From contig CACYHG010000005.1 in NCBI GenBank assembly GCA_902774175.1, forward strand, positions 1 through 58,700: DNA of 58,700 nt. Direction: 5' to 3'. The notes beneath the pieces are model-generated. The model made no database searches. It saw only the letters and a list, made by a program, of their open reading frames with translations, and had not been told where the DNA came from. This document shows, one piece after another, positions 20,525 to 29,308 of the stretch (the stretch's first letter is position 1; each line of letters begins with the position of its first letter). Made by a program: the position numbers and the translations under genes. The DNA comes from an uncultured Bacteroidota bacterium (GTDB taxonomy: Bacteria; Bacteroidota; Bacteroidia; Bacteroidales; WCHB1-69).

Positions 20525-21301
20525 ATGTTAAGCTTAATTAATTTTCTCCAATTCGGATTGGCAGACATCCTGGACATCCTGCTGGCATCCCTGCTCTTCT
20601 ATCTGCTGTTCAGATGGCTTAGAGGCACAACCGCCGTCAACATATTCATAGGGATACTGCTTTTCTACATCCTTTGGAAACTTGTGGTGCTGTTCCACAT
20701 GGACCTGCTTTCCGAAATATTGGGCCAGTTCCTGAATGTCGGACTGGTCGCGCTCATCGTGATATTCCAGCCGGAAATCCGGAAGTTCTTCCTATATATC
20801 GGCAAATCGAACCCTCTCAGGAACATTGAGCTCATGAGGGAGAAATCGGAAAAATACACTGAGGGGCAGATTGAACAGATTGTACGTGCATGCAAAAACA
20901 TGTCCTCCTCCAAAACCGGCGCGCTGATTGTTTTCACCAAAGCCAACCCACTGGACGACATAATACAGACCGGAGAAGCCATCAACTCGGAGATTTCACG
21001 TGAACTGATTGAGACCATCTTTTTCAAGAACACTCCCCTGCATGACGGGGCATTGGTCATCCGTGACCGGAAGATGGTTGCGGCACGCTGCATACTTCCG
21101 GTTTCGCAAAAGGATAACATCCCCTCACATCTTGGACTGCGCCACCGCGCCTCCATCGGGGTGACCGAAAACACCGACTGCATGACGGTGATTGTCTCCG
21201 AACAGACCGGAAACATCTCCTACTGCTCTGGCGGTGTCATCCACGAAAATGTGGGCGACAAGGGATTGCGCGAAATGCTCACCAAAAACTTCGGTGCATG
21301 A
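20525..21301 (+). CDS. cdaA: Diadenylate cyclase, CdaA type
   Basis: A 258-residue membrane-tethered enzyme that condenses two ATP into the second messenger c-di-AMP, which controls potassium and osmotic balance and envelope integrity. Three hydrophobic helices occupy about residues 8-85. The DAC domain shows GALIVF, the catalytic DGA motif (PLHDGALVI) and the RHR motif (LRHRASIG). Length and layout match CdaA/DacA (YbbP). It overlaps the GNAT gene by 4 nt. It follows a GldB-like gene and precedes mltG, so an envelope-linked operon is plausible. Confidence 0.95.
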   Translation: MLSLINFLQFGLADILDILLASLLFYLLFRWLRGTTAVNIFIGILLFYILWKLVVLFHMDLLSEILGQFLNVGLVALIVIFQPEIRKFFLYIGKSNPLRNIELMREKSEKYTEGQIEQIVRACKNMSSSKTGALIVFTKANPLDDIIQTGEAINSEISRELIETIFFKNTPLHDGALVIRDRKMVAARCILPVSQKDNIPSHLGLRHRASIGVTENTDCMTVIVSEQTGNISYCSGGVIHENVGDKGLREMLTKNFGA

Positions 21302-21828
21302 TGCAGGGCGAAAAAATCAGGCTGCGCGCCATGGAGCCGGAGGACATCGACGCGCTGTATGACATGGAGAACGATCTGCGGCATTGGGATGTGAGCGACA
21401 CGCAGATGCCCTTCTCGCGCTACACCATGGAGCAATATGTACTCAGCTGCGCCAATCAGGACATATACTCCCTCAAGCAGGTGAGGCTGATGATTTGCGA
21501 AAACGGAAGCGGTACGGCAGTAGGCTGCATCGACCTGTATGACTACCAGCCGCAGCACCAGCGGGCTGCCGTCGGCATAATGGTGTCCGAAGAGCACCAA
21601 CGGCAGGGCTATGCCTCCGAGGCGTTGGGGCTGCTCTGCGGATACGCCCGCGACATACTGTACCTGCACCAGCTATACTGCCATATTTCCGCGTCAAACA
21701 GACAAAGCCTGCATCTTTTTGAAAGCCTTGGCTTCGTCCGCACGGCCGTTTTGAAGGAATGGCGGCAGAGCGTGGACGGCCGTTGGGAGGACACACTGCT
21801 GCTGCAACATTTTCTACAAGAATCATGA
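21298..21828 (+). CDS. GNAT-family N-acetyltransferase (SpeG/RimL-like)
   Basis: A 176-residue cytoplasmic acetyl-CoA-dependent acetyltransferase. Typical features are IRLRAMEPEDI at the start, GCIDLYDY and VGIMV strands, the acetyl-CoA-binding EEHQRQGYASEAL (Q/RxxGxG/A type), and the closing NRQSLHLFESLGF. The substrate could be a polyamine, an antibiotic or a protein N-terminus; nothing in the sequence decides. Two adjacent ATGs are possible (21298 and 21301). It overlaps both neighbours by about 4 nt, indicating coupled translation. Confidence 0.85.
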   Translation: MMQGEKIRLRAMEPEDIDALYDMENDLRHWDVSDTQMPFSRYTMEQYVLSCANQDIYSLKQVRLMICENGSGTAVGCIDLYDYQPQHQRAAVGIMVSEEHQRQGYASEALGLLCGYARDILYLHQLYCHISASNRQSLHLFESLGFVRTAVLKEWRQSVDGRWEDTLLLQHFLQES

Positions 21829-22859
21829 GCGGAATAAGACGACCCGGACTTGTAATAGCCGGCATTGTGGCCGCGCTGCTTGCCGCAGGAGGCGGAATCG
21901 GATACGGATGGCTGTTCCGCAACAACATCAAACCAGACAAACCGGCCTACCTCTATGTTCCGACCGGTAGCAGCTATGAGGAGCTTTTGACGCAACTGGA
22001 TTCCATCGGACTGTTAAAGAACCGGCAGAGCTTCCAGATGGTTGCCCGGCTGCGCCACCTTCCGGGGCACCTGAAACCGGGCCGCTACGCCGTCCCGTCA
22101 GGAACTAGCAACTACACCCTCACCGGCAAGCTGCGTTCAGGGCAGCAGGAGCCGGTACGGCTGCGGTTCAACAACATCCGCACGCTGCCACAACTGGCGG
22201 GACGCATCTCCGCCCAGCTGGAGGCCGACTCCGCCGGACTGGTGGAGATGCTGCAGGACGAAGAACTGCTCGCCCGCTATGGCATGACACCGGCAACCGC
22301 CATCTGTCTGTTCCTACCCAATACCTACGAGTGCTGGTGGAACACCTCCGACTCCGCCATTATAGAACGCATGTATCGGGAATACTGCTCTTTCTGGAAC
22401 GAAAAAAGGATGGATGAGGCGATGTCAATACCGCTTTCGCCACAGGAGGTGATGACATTAGCCTCCATTGTGGAGGAGGAGACCAACCGTCCGGAAGAGC
22501 AGCCGCGTGTGGCCGGCCTCTACATCAACCGGCTGCGCAAAGGGATGAAGCTGCAGTCCGACCCGACCGTGAAGTTCGCCCTTGGCGATTTCGGAAGGAA
22601 ACGGATGCTTTATGCCGATTTGGAAGTCAACTCCCCATACAACACCTACCGGTTTGCAGGGCTGCCTCCCGGCCCCATCCGGATGCCTTCGCTCCGCGCA
22701 ATTGACGCAGTGCTGAACTATGAACATCACAACTACCTGTACATGTGCGCCAAGGAGGATTTTTCCGGCACACACCGCTTCACTGCAAGCGCGGCGGAAC
22801 ATGCGGCGAATGCTAACCGCTACCACGCCGCACTGAACCAAAGGAAAATAGCGCGATAA
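21825..22859 (+). CDS. mltG: Endolytic murein transglycosylase MltG
   Basis: A 344-residue inner membrane protein with one N-terminal helix (about 10-27) and a periplasmic YceG-like domain. MltG cuts nascent peptidoglycan strands and sets their length. Visible are a LysM-like first part (YVPTGSSYEELL), LPNTYECWW, the catalytic-Glu segment LASIVEEETN, DPTVKFALG, SPYNTYRFAGLPPGPI and a C-terminal GTHRFT. The start at 21825 overlaps the GNAT stop (ATGA); a longer in-frame start would put 22 extra residues ahead of the membrane anchor. Confidence 0.95.
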   Translation: MSGIRRPGLVIAGIVAALLAAGGGIGYGWLFRNNIKPDKPAYLYVPTGSSYEELLTQLDSIGLLKNRQSFQMVARLRHLPGHLKPGRYAVPSGTSNYTLTGKLRSGQQEPVRLRFNNIRTLPQLAGRISAQLEADSAGLVEMLQDEELLARYGMTPATAICLFLPNTYECWWNTSDSAIIERMYREYCSFWNEKRMDEAMSIPLSPQEVMTLASIVEEETNRPEEQPRVAGLYINRLRKGMKLQSDPTVKFALGDFGRKRMLYADLEVNSPYNTYRFAGLPPGPIRMPSLRAIDAVLNYEHHNYLYMCAKEDFSGTHRFTASAAEHAANANRYHAALNQRKIAR

Positions 22860-22860
22860 A

Positions 22861-23655
22861 ATGGACAATCTGCATTGTGTTTTGCTACAGACAGACATTG
22901 CATGGCGGAATCCGCAGGCAAACCGCTCCCGCTATACGCAGGCGTTCCGGCAGTTGCCTGAGATGTGCGACCTGCTGGTGCTGCCGGAGATGTGCATGAC
23001 CGGATTTGACACCGGAAGCAGTGACTTGGCGGAAGAGATGGGAGGTGAAAGCTGCACCTTTTTCCGGGAGCAGGCCGAACGGCACCACACCGCCATCGCC
23101 GCAGGCCTTGCCATCCGTGAACATGAACGGACATACAACCGTTTTTTATGGACCTTCCCTGACGGGCGGCAGCAGCACTACGACAAGCGTCATCTATTCC
23201 GCATGGGCTGCGAACCGGAGCTGTACACCGCCGGATCCGCCACACCCGTCATACGGCACAAGGGATGGAATATTCTGCCACAGACCTGCTACGACCTGCG
23301 CTTCCCCAACGGCTGCCGCAACCGCTGCCAAAACGGGACGTTCCTCTACGACCTGCTGGTGGTGGCGGCCAACTGGCCAGCAGCCCGCAAAGAGGCGATG
23401 CAGACCCTCGCCAAGGCACGCGCCATCGAAAATCAGGCATACGTGCTGCTGGTGAACCGCACCGGCACCGACGGGAACGGCATACATTACAGCGGCGGCA
23501 GCCTGATCATCGATTTCAAAGGTGAGGTGCTTGCCGAGCTGCCGGAAAACGGCGAAGGGTTCATTACCGCCACACTGTCACTGGAATCCCTATGCGATTT
23601 CCGTGAAAAATTTCCGGTTTGGATGGACTGGGACGATGAAATTCCGGCACAATAG
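22861..23655 (+). CDS. Nitrilase-superfamily amidohydrolase (omega-amidase/YafV-like)
   Basis: A 264-residue cytoplasmic C-N hydrolase. The catalytic Glu-Lys-Cys triad is visible as LPEMC(MTGF), YDKRHLF and TCYDLRFP. The layout resembles YafV/omega-amidase, which hydrolyses 2-oxoglutaramate or 2-oxosuccinamate as metabolite repair. It starts 1 nt after the mltG stop, so it belongs to the same transcript. An 88-bp gap then separates it from the next gene. Confidence 0.88.
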   Translation: MDNLHCVLLQTDIAWRNPQANRSRYTQAFRQLPEMCDLLVLPEMCMTGFDTGSSDLAEEMGGESCTFFREQAERHHTAIAAGLAIREHERTYNRFLWTFPDGRQQHYDKRHLFRMGCEPELYTAGSATPVIRHKGWNILPQTCYDLRFPNGCRNRCQNGTFLYDLLVVAANWPAARKEAMQTLAKARAIENQAYVLLVNRTGTDGNGIHYSGGSLIIDFKGEVLAELPENGEGFITATLSLESLCDFREKFPVWMDWDDEIPAQ

Positions 23656-23743
23656 CGGCATTTTCTGAAACGTTTCCTGAAACTGACATACTATTTCAGA
23701 CAATGTCGCGTTCTTATCCTATTAAAAACATCAGACTGACATC

Positions 23744-24829
23744 ATGATTATCGGTTCCATACTACTGCTTACCATTGCCATCATATTGGTGCTGACCATC
23801 CTGTCATTGATTGCAGCCCCATTTGTCCTGCATCTGCCGCAGTTCGGCCGGAATCCTTCCGGAGCACGGCTCGAACGGATACTCCAATCCCGGAACTATC
23901 TTAAGAACAAGTTCGTCAACCGGACGTTGGAGGGGCAGAAAGATATCACATTGAAGCAATATCTGAAGATTGCCCGTAAATTCATTTTCGGGAAAAGGAG
24001 AAGAATCACCCCGCCCCAGCCGCTTGAGATGGTGAAACGCGACCTGAAACATCTGGACAACGGGAAAAACCTGTATATTTGGTTCGGCCACTCATCCTAC
24101 CTTCTCTCGATACATGGCACCACCCTGCTGGTGGATCCCACCTTCTGCTGCGGCGCCCCATTCCCCTTAATCAACAGACCGTTCCCCACAACAAACCAGT
24201 ACACTCCTGAAGAAATGCCGGACAGCATTGACTTTGTAATAATAACCCACGACCATTACGACCATCTGGACTACAACACTATACTTAGGCTGAAGGGGCG
24301 GACAGGCAGGTTTGTATGTCCGCTTGGCGTGGGGGCGCATTTGGAACACTGGGGAGTTGCAGCCGAAAAAATCATTGAAATGGACTGGGAGGAACATTTC
24401 TCCCCCAAACCCGGTTGGGAAATCCACTGCCTGCCGGCGCAGCATTTTTCGGGACGCGCGTTCAAGCGCAACCCAACCCTCTGGGCCTCCTTCCTGCTGC
24501 GCACACCCTACGGGAGCATTTTCGCCGGCGGTGACGGCGGATACGGCCCGCACTTTAAGGAGATCGGACAACGGTTCCCGGATATCGGCCTGGCCATTTT
24601 GGAGAACGGGCAGTATGACGAACACTGGTCCCACCTGCACACCATGCCACGGCAATTGGGCCAGGAGGCGCTGGACTTGGGCGCAAAAAAACTGATCACC
24701 ATACACCATTCCAAATACGCGCTGGCGCACCATCCTTGGGACGAACCGCTGCATAACGAAGCGGCAGTACGGGACGGGCTTCACATTCCGCTCATCACCG
24801 CGCAGCTTGGTGAGATAACTGAAGTTTAG
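23744..24829 (+). CDS. Membrane-anchored metallo-beta-lactamase-fold hydrolase (UlaG/NAPE-PLD-like)
   Basis: A 361-residue protein with an N-terminal hydrophobic helix (about 1-32) and an MBL-fold domain. Metal ligands appear in THDHYDHLD, with further candidates in LPAQHFSG, AGGDGGYG and TIHHSKY. The GHSSYLL and LVDPTF motifs are typical of the lactonase/N-acyl-phosphatidylethanolamine phospholipase D branch, so a phospholipid or lactone substrate is possible. Its stop overlaps by 4 nt the stop of the convergent receptor gene, and no terminator separates them. Confidence 0.82.
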   Translation: MIIGSILLLTIAIILVLTILSLIAAPFVLHLPQFGRNPSGARLERILQSRNYLKNKFVNRTLEGQKDITLKQYLKIARKFIFGKRRRITPPQPLEMVKRDLKHLDNGKNLYIWFGHSSYLLSIHGTTLLVDPTFCCGAPFPLINRPFPTTNQYTPEEMPDSIDFVIITHDHYDHLDYNTILRLKGRTGRFVCPLGVGAHLEHWGVAAEKIIEMDWEEHFSPKPGWEIHCLPAQHFSGRAFKRNPTLWASFLLRTPYGSIFAGGDGGYGPHFKEIGQRFPDIGLAILENGQYDEHWSHLHTMPRQLGQEALDLGAKKLITIHHSKYALAHHPWDEPLHNEAAVRDGLHIPLITAQLGEITEV

Positions 24830-27435
24830 AATTTGAAGGCGGCGCCCAACAGCAGGCTGCCCGGAATTTTCCGGAAGACGATGGTGGAGGTGTAAATGGC
24901 GTTCATGCTGATTTGCTCCCACTCGTTTTTGTTGAGGTTGAGCAGATTGATTCCCTGCAGCCATATTTCGACATGTTTGAAGCTGTAGGTGACGGAAAAT
25001 CCCAAATCCCACAGGTCACGCTCGCCGCCGTAGAGCAGGGTCTGCATCATGGAGTAACCGCAGTAGACGTAGCCTTTCCAATGGTCATGGGCGTAGCTGC
25101 ATTTGGCCTTGCCGCTCCACTGCCATGACCGGTTGTCAAGGGAGACACCCTCATATTTGCTGTCCGAAAAACTGACCTTGCCGCCCAATTCCCCATTAAA
25201 GCGGCTTTTGCTGTGGCTGGCCAGTGTCAGGCCGCAGGAATATGAGTCCGATAAGAGCCTCATTGCCGTGCCGTTGACCTTCCCGTCCTGATTGGATTGG
25301 GCATAATCTCCGGACAAACGCAGCAGAACAGGGATGAAGCCAAACTCCTGTGAGAAATTCGTCCCGAAAGAGAGGAAGGAGGACTCCCCCTTGTTGTCAT
25401 AGCTGCTGATGCCCAACAACCCCTCCTGATAACTGCTCGCCATCGCCAAACTCTGGCTTGAAATATAACTGGCAAATACAGTAACGGAACTTCCGTAAAA
25501 CTGGTTATTGAGATAATAGTGCATGTTCAAACTGTATTTTTCGCTGAAGGGGTCCGTGATGTGTGAGCCGCCATAGAGGTTGCTGTAGGAGGTGATGATG
25601 GTGTCGCGCAGCAGTAGGGCGAAATCGATGGGGCTTTTGCCGTTGCTGGCGGAAAGGCTGAGAAAATGGGTGGGCTTGAACATGAACTGTACATTTGCCG
25701 AGGCGGACAGGTATGGGGTGAAACCGTTTTCCATCTCCTGCACATCGGTCTGCCAATAGTCGGCTATCGCCTTCATTTTTAGCGAATATTGGAAAAGACC
25801 ATCCCTTTTGTTCAAGGAAAGGCCGGCGGAATAGATCTCCTCCTCCATGAAATGGTACAGCTCCTCATAATGGAAATCTTTGCGGACATGCTCCCAGGCG
25901 GCATTGGCGTTCAGCTTTATCCGGGAGGTGAGCGGACGGGCGTAGTTGACATCCGACTTGATTGAGAGCTGCTGCTTGCGGGTTCCGATATAGAGGCCGA
26001 GGCTGTCCCCGTGCAGAGTGTAGTCCACGGGGAGGATGGCCGTATCCGTCCACCATTGCTGCCGCACAGTATGGTCGGTCAGACGGAGTGATATGTGCGG
26101 TGATACCAGCCCCTTCCCCACCTTGGCGTTGGAAAGCAGCTCCTGGCCGAAGTTAAAATCATGCGTACTGTCGTTGGTGAAGACGTTCAGATTTTTCACC
26201 AGCCCCCGGTCGTTCTGCCGATAGTCCGAAAGCGAGCCGGTAAAGGAGCCCTGCGTCAGGGAGGAGAACTCCCACCTTTTGTCCGGCTGGTAGAAAAGGC
26301 TTACACTGCCGTTCAACATGCCGCTGCCGGTCTTCCGAGCATTGCTGTGCAGGTTGTACGCCTGCGAGCCTGTATATATCTGCCTGGAGAGATTCTCGTA
26401 CTTCATCATGGAGGCGTTGCCGGTGAAACGGCTTTTGACCTTGAACTTCTCTGAAGGGTAATAGGTCGCATTGACCGAGAAGAGCCCCTTGTCCGACTGG
26501 TACATGTTGGAGGCTGGGAAGGCAAGGCTCAGCAGACTGCCGCCTCCGGAAAGCCCCATGTTGCCTTCGCTCAAGCTGTTGTCCAACTCCAGGAAATTCT
26601 CCAGATAATCCATTAAGGAAAAGACCGGTTTGTCCAGATTGTTTGCGGAGAGCATGGCCGAAACCGTCCAATTGTCCCGCCTGTGCAGCAGGGACCCCCT
26701 GGCCTCATACGCCCTGGTGATTCCGGCGGAGAGGCGGAGCTTGCCGCTGGTCGTGCCCTTCCGGTTGGTTTTGATGTTGAGGGCGGTCTGGTTCCGGTCC
26801 CTGAACTCCTCCACCAGGCTGGAGCCTTTGTAGTTCATCAGAATCTCGGCACTCTCCACCGCATCGGCAGGCAGATTGTTCAGCAGCACGTCGCCGCTGC
26901 CGGAGGAAAAGATGTCCTTGCCGTCCAGCAGCACCTTGTCCACCTGCTTTCCTGCATAGGAGACATCGCCATTTTCGGAGACCTCCATGTCAGGAATCTT
27001 GTTCAGCAGCTCACCGGCCGTCTCCTCCGTGCCGTCCTTGAAATAGTCCGTTTTGAACTTCACCGTGTCGCCATCCACACTTACACCGTAAAATTTGCCC
27101 TTAACTTTCACCTCCGTAAGGGACTTCACATCCTCCTCCAGCACAAAGGTATAACTATGCTTCGTGGGATCAAGCTCCTGCCGCAGCTCCTTGAACCCGA
27201 CACAGCGCACCACCGCCCAGTTGCCCTTGGTCACCTCCACATTCATCCTGAACTTTCCGTCATTGTCGGTGATGGCGTAGGCCTTGGGAGTTCCGCCGGT
27301 GATTTCCCCGGCATATACAAGCACCGTGGTGTACGGGACCGGCCTCTGCTGTTTGTCCGTCACCTTCCCGACAATCTGTGGGAAGGCTGCAACCGCCCAC
27401 AGCAGCAGCATTGCGGCAAAAAGAATCCGTTTCAT
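24826..27435 (-). CDS. Outer membrane receptor, TonB-dependent type with carboxypeptidase-like N-domain
   Basis: An 869-residue outer membrane protein. It has a signal peptide (about 1-19), a CarboxypepD_reg-like beta-sandwich (about 20-110: GKVTDKQQRPVPYTTVLV), a plug-like region (about 140-215: ELLNKIPDMEV, LLDGKDIFSSG) and a long beta-barrel ending in the outer-membrane signature LLGAAFKF. No SusD partner is adjacent. It is 3 nt downstream of a GLPGLI-family gene, a pairing common in Bacteroidota whose function is not settled; peptide or metal handling has been suggested for such units. Confidence 0.85.
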   Translation of the reverse strand: MKRILFAAMLLLWAVAAFPQIVGKVTDKQQRPVPYTTVLVYAGEITGGTPKAYAITDNDGKFRMNVEVTKGNWAVVRCVGFKELRQELDPTKHSYTFVLEEDVKSLTEVKVKGKFYGVSVDGDTVKFKTDYFKDGTEETAGELLNKIPDMEVSENGDVSYAGKQVDKVLLDGKDIFSSGSGDVLLNNLPADAVESAEILMNYKGSSLVEEFRDRNQTALNIKTNRKGTTSGKLRLSAGITRAYEARGSLLHRRDNWTVSAMLSANNLDKPVFSLMDYLENFLELDNSLSEGNMGLSGGGSLLSLAFPASNMYQSDKGLFSVNATYYPSEKFKVKSRFTGNASMMKYENLSRQIYTGSQAYNLHSNARKTGSGMLNGSVSLFYQPDKRWEFSSLTQGSFTGSLSDYRQNDRGLVKNLNVFTNDSTHDFNFGQELLSNAKVGKGLVSPHISLRLTDHTVRQQWWTDTAILPVDYTLHGDSLGLYIGTRKQQLSIKSDVNYARPLTSRIKLNANAAWEHVRKDFHYEELYHFMEEEIYSAGLSLNKRDGLFQYSLKMKAIADYWQTDVQEMENGFTPYLSASANVQFMFKPTHFLSLSASNGKSPIDFALLLRDTIITSYSNLYGGSHITDPFSEKYSLNMHYYLNNQFYGSSVTVFASYISSQSLAMASSYQEGLLGISSYDNKGESSFLSFGTNFSQEFGFIPVLLRLSGDYAQSNQDGKVNGTAMRLLSDSYSCGLTLASHSKSRFNGELGGKVSFSDSKYEGVSLDNRSWQWSGKAKCSYAHDHWKGYVYCGYSMMQTLLYGGERDLWDLGFSVTYSFKHVEIWLQGINLLNLNKNEWEQISMNAIYTSTIVFRKIPGSLLLGAAFKF

Positions 27436-27438
27436 GCG

Positions 27439-28182
27439 CTAATTGTTATTGTTGAAATCTATCCTGAAACCTCCGCTAGGAACAGCGCCATTATTCCTTT
27501 TGCTGCGCTTTATTTCATCCAACTCCGCCCGTTTTATTTCATCCATCTCCGCCCGTGTCACCTTAGTTCCCTTGTCGGGAGGGGCAAGTGCCGGAGCCTG
27601 CTCCAGTGCCTTCAGGTCATCCTGCATGACATAACTCTCTATCATGTAATCCAACTGCACAATGATGCCAGGAAGCCCGCCGTATCCGGCAGGTCCGATG
27701 GGCAGCGGTGTTTCCGGAGAGAACCATGCGACAAGATTTTCGCTGGTGTCCCCCTTTTTGACAGCTTTCGTACAGAGCCGTCCGGCTATCATCCTGGTCT
27801 CATTCCTTATCTCCCACTCAATCGGCGCAATGGTGTCTTCAACAATAAATGTCTTTCCCAAGCATTCCTCCTGAACCACTTTGGTCCCTGTAGCCAAATC
27901 ATAATAAATGTAATTCAGGCCATTTTTAACCGACCCTTCCTCCAATTTACGGAAAATGACCTTGCCGTCAGAAAAAACAAGCCTGTAAACGGACTTGCTT
28001 TCCGACATCGCTTTTAACATCTTTTCCATAATGGGATCAATTTCCTTTTTTTCTTTGCGGTAGGCTTTTTCCATATAACCGCTGGACTGGCTGACATAGG
28101 TGCATTCAAAACCATATTGTGCGCAAACGCTGGAGGCGGCGCACAACAGAAGCATGGCAAGCATCAAATTAAGTTTTCGCAT
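27439..28182 (-). CDS. GLPGLI-family secreted protein
   Basis: A 247-residue exported protein of unknown function. A signal peptide (MRKLNLMLAMLLLCAASSVCA) precedes a domain with the family hallmark GYGGLPGIIVQL. An in-frame ATG 27 nt upstream is possible, but the chosen start begins at the signal peptide. The C-terminus holds a duplicated 8-residue unit (RAE(M/L)DEIK) and an Asn-rich end. It is the first gene of a two-gene unit with the downstream receptor. Confidence 0.85.
   Translation of the reverse strand: MRKLNLMLAMLLLCAASSVCAQYGFECTYVSQSSGYMEKAYRKEKKEIDPIMEKMLKAMSESKSVYRLVFSDGKVIFRKLEEGSVKNGLNYIYYDLATGTKVVQEECLGKTFIVEDTIAPIEWEIRNETRMIAGRLCTKAVKKGDTSENLVAWFSPETPLPIGPAGYGGLPGIIVQLDYMIESYVMQDDLKALEQAPALAPPDKGTKVTRAEMDEIKRAELDEIKRSKRNNGAVPSGGFRIDFNNNN
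27509..27556. repeat. Tandem duplication of a 24-bp unit
   Basis: Two adjacent 24-bp copies (27509-27532 and 27533-27556), differing at one base, lie inside the GLPGLI gene. They encode the charged repeat RAE(M/L)DEIK twice. Since 24 is a multiple of three, copy-number change would keep the frame. Confidence 0.85.
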
Positions 28183-28377
28183 ATCCTCTTTTTTTTTAAG
28201 ATAACGCATATAAGGTGCAATTATTGCCCGAAACGTAACATCGGATGAAAAAATGACAAAAACATTCCGAAAAAAGCGGCGTATTTGAGACTGTTTCCGC
28301 AGGAATACAATAAATCACACATATATATCACTGTAATATAAACCATTAAAAAAAAACAAAAAAAATACAAAAAAGTA

Positions 28378-28407
28378 TTTTGCTGTCCCGAAATTTAGTA
28401 CTTTTGC
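28378..28407 (+). promoter_or_regulatory. rpsT promoter
   Basis: TTTTG (28378-28382) and TACTTTTGC (28399-28407) are separated by 16 nt. This gives a leader of about 40 nt before the rpsT ATG at 28455. The 272 bp between the GLPGLI gene and rpsT hold nothing else recognisable. Confidence 0.75.
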
Positions 28408-28454
28408 ATTTTGAAATTTATATAAAAGATAATTGGATATTAAATAGATTTAAA

Positions 28455-28709
28455 ATGGCAAATCATAAGTCACAATTAAAAAGAATTAGGGAAAACGAGA
28501 AGAGAAGATTAGTCAACCGCTACTGGGGTAAAACCATGCGGAACGCCATCAAGAAGATTCGCACCACGCACGATGTGAACGAAGCAAAGAACAACCTGCC
28601 GAAAGTGGTTTCTTTGATTGACAAGGTCGCCAAAAAGGGAATCATCCACAAGAACAAAGCCGCCAATCTGAAGTCCGGCCTGATGATTCACATTAACAAA
28701 ATGGCGTAA
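28455..28709 (+). CDS. rpsT: 30S ribosomal protein S20
   Basis: An 84-residue basic protein that binds 16S rRNA in the small subunit. It begins [18 protein letters not shown], the family start, and ends in [16 protein letters not shown]. The start at 28455 was chosen over an in-frame ATG at 28380, because that one lies upstream of the promoter box. Monocistronic, with its own promoter and terminator. Confidence 0.97.
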   Translation: MANHKSQLKRIRENEKRRLVNRYWGKTMRNAIKKIRTTHDVNEAKNNLPKVVSLIDKVAKKGIIHKNKAANLKSGLMIHINKMA

Positions 28710-28745
28710 GAAGTATTGAATTTTTTCATTGGTTTAAATTGTTTG

Positions 28746-28781
28746 GAACCGGGTTGCGCTCGCAGTCCGGTTCTTTTTTTT
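28746..28781 (+). terminator. rpsT rho-independent terminator
   Basis: GAACCGG (28746-28752) pairs with CCGGTTC (28767-28773), followed by a run of eight T. Confidence 0.9.
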
Positions 28782-28800
28782 GTGCCCTTTTCAGAAGAAT

Positions 28801-28831
28801 AAAAAAAAGGAGAATCCGGTAGGATTCTCCT
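28801..28831 (-). terminator. Terminator of the tRNA-Leu/tRNA-Gly transcript
   Basis: AGGAGAATCC (28808-28817) and GGATTCTCCT (28822-28831) form a perfect 10-bp stem with a 4-nt loop. On the minus strand it is followed by a T-run. Confidence 0.9.
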
Positions 28832-28832
28832 C

Positions 28833-28908
<76 letters not shown>

Positions 28909-28927
28909 CTGTTTTTTCTGCCAATGG

Positions 28928-29014
28928 TGGTACCTCGGGCGGGACTTGAACCCGCAAGGCCAAATGGCCACGGGATTTTAAGTCCCGCGTGTCTACCAAT
29001 TCCACCACCAAGGC
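28928..29014 (-). tRNA. tRNA-Leu (TAA)
   Basis: An 87-nt class II tRNA on the minus strand. The acceptor arm is GCCTTGG/CCGAGGT, the anticodon is TAA in ACTTAAAAT, a long variable arm is present (TGGCCATTTGGCC), and CCA is encoded. It is the first gene of the tRNA-Leu/tRNA-Gly unit. Confidence 0.97.
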
Positions 29015-29053
29015 GAATAATCAACTCTCAAATAACATCGGTCAAAACCGAAT

Positions 29054-29081
29054 GCAAAAGTACAACAAATACGAATACAAA
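29054..29081 (-). promoter_or_regulatory. Promoter of the tRNA-Leu/tRNA-Gly unit
   Basis: On the minus strand, TTTTG then 15 nt then TACTTTTGC (29054-29062), about 40 nt before the tRNA-Leu 5' end. Confidence 0.75.
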
Positions 29082-29278
29082 ACAACTTTTCCCAAAAAAA
29101 ATTATCATGAACATTATTTTTTGTCTATCAGAAGTTTACATCATATTGACACATCCTTTTACAGGAATGTCTGTCCGTTTGGCACCCGATATTTCGCACA
29201 AAACGGCATTTTCTTCCGCATTTTTTGACAAAATGCAAAAAAACAGCAAAAACAGGAAAAAGGTATTTGAAAAAGTTG

Positions 29279-29287
29279 TACTTTTGC
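29279..29287 (+). promoter_or_regulatory. Promoter of the DUF177-rpmF operon
   Basis: TACTTTTGC lies 22 nt upstream of the ATG at 29309. It implies a very short leader and excludes an in-frame ATG at 29225 that lies before it. Confidence 0.7.
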
Positions 29288-29308
29288 ATCCCACCGAAAC
29301 AAAGAGTT

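Noticed and set aside
26683..28017. A 444-codon open frame on the plus strand
   Set aside because: It lies antisense to the receptor and GLPGLI genes, has no recognisable domain and low-complexity composition, and is a shadow of the minus-strand coding sequence.
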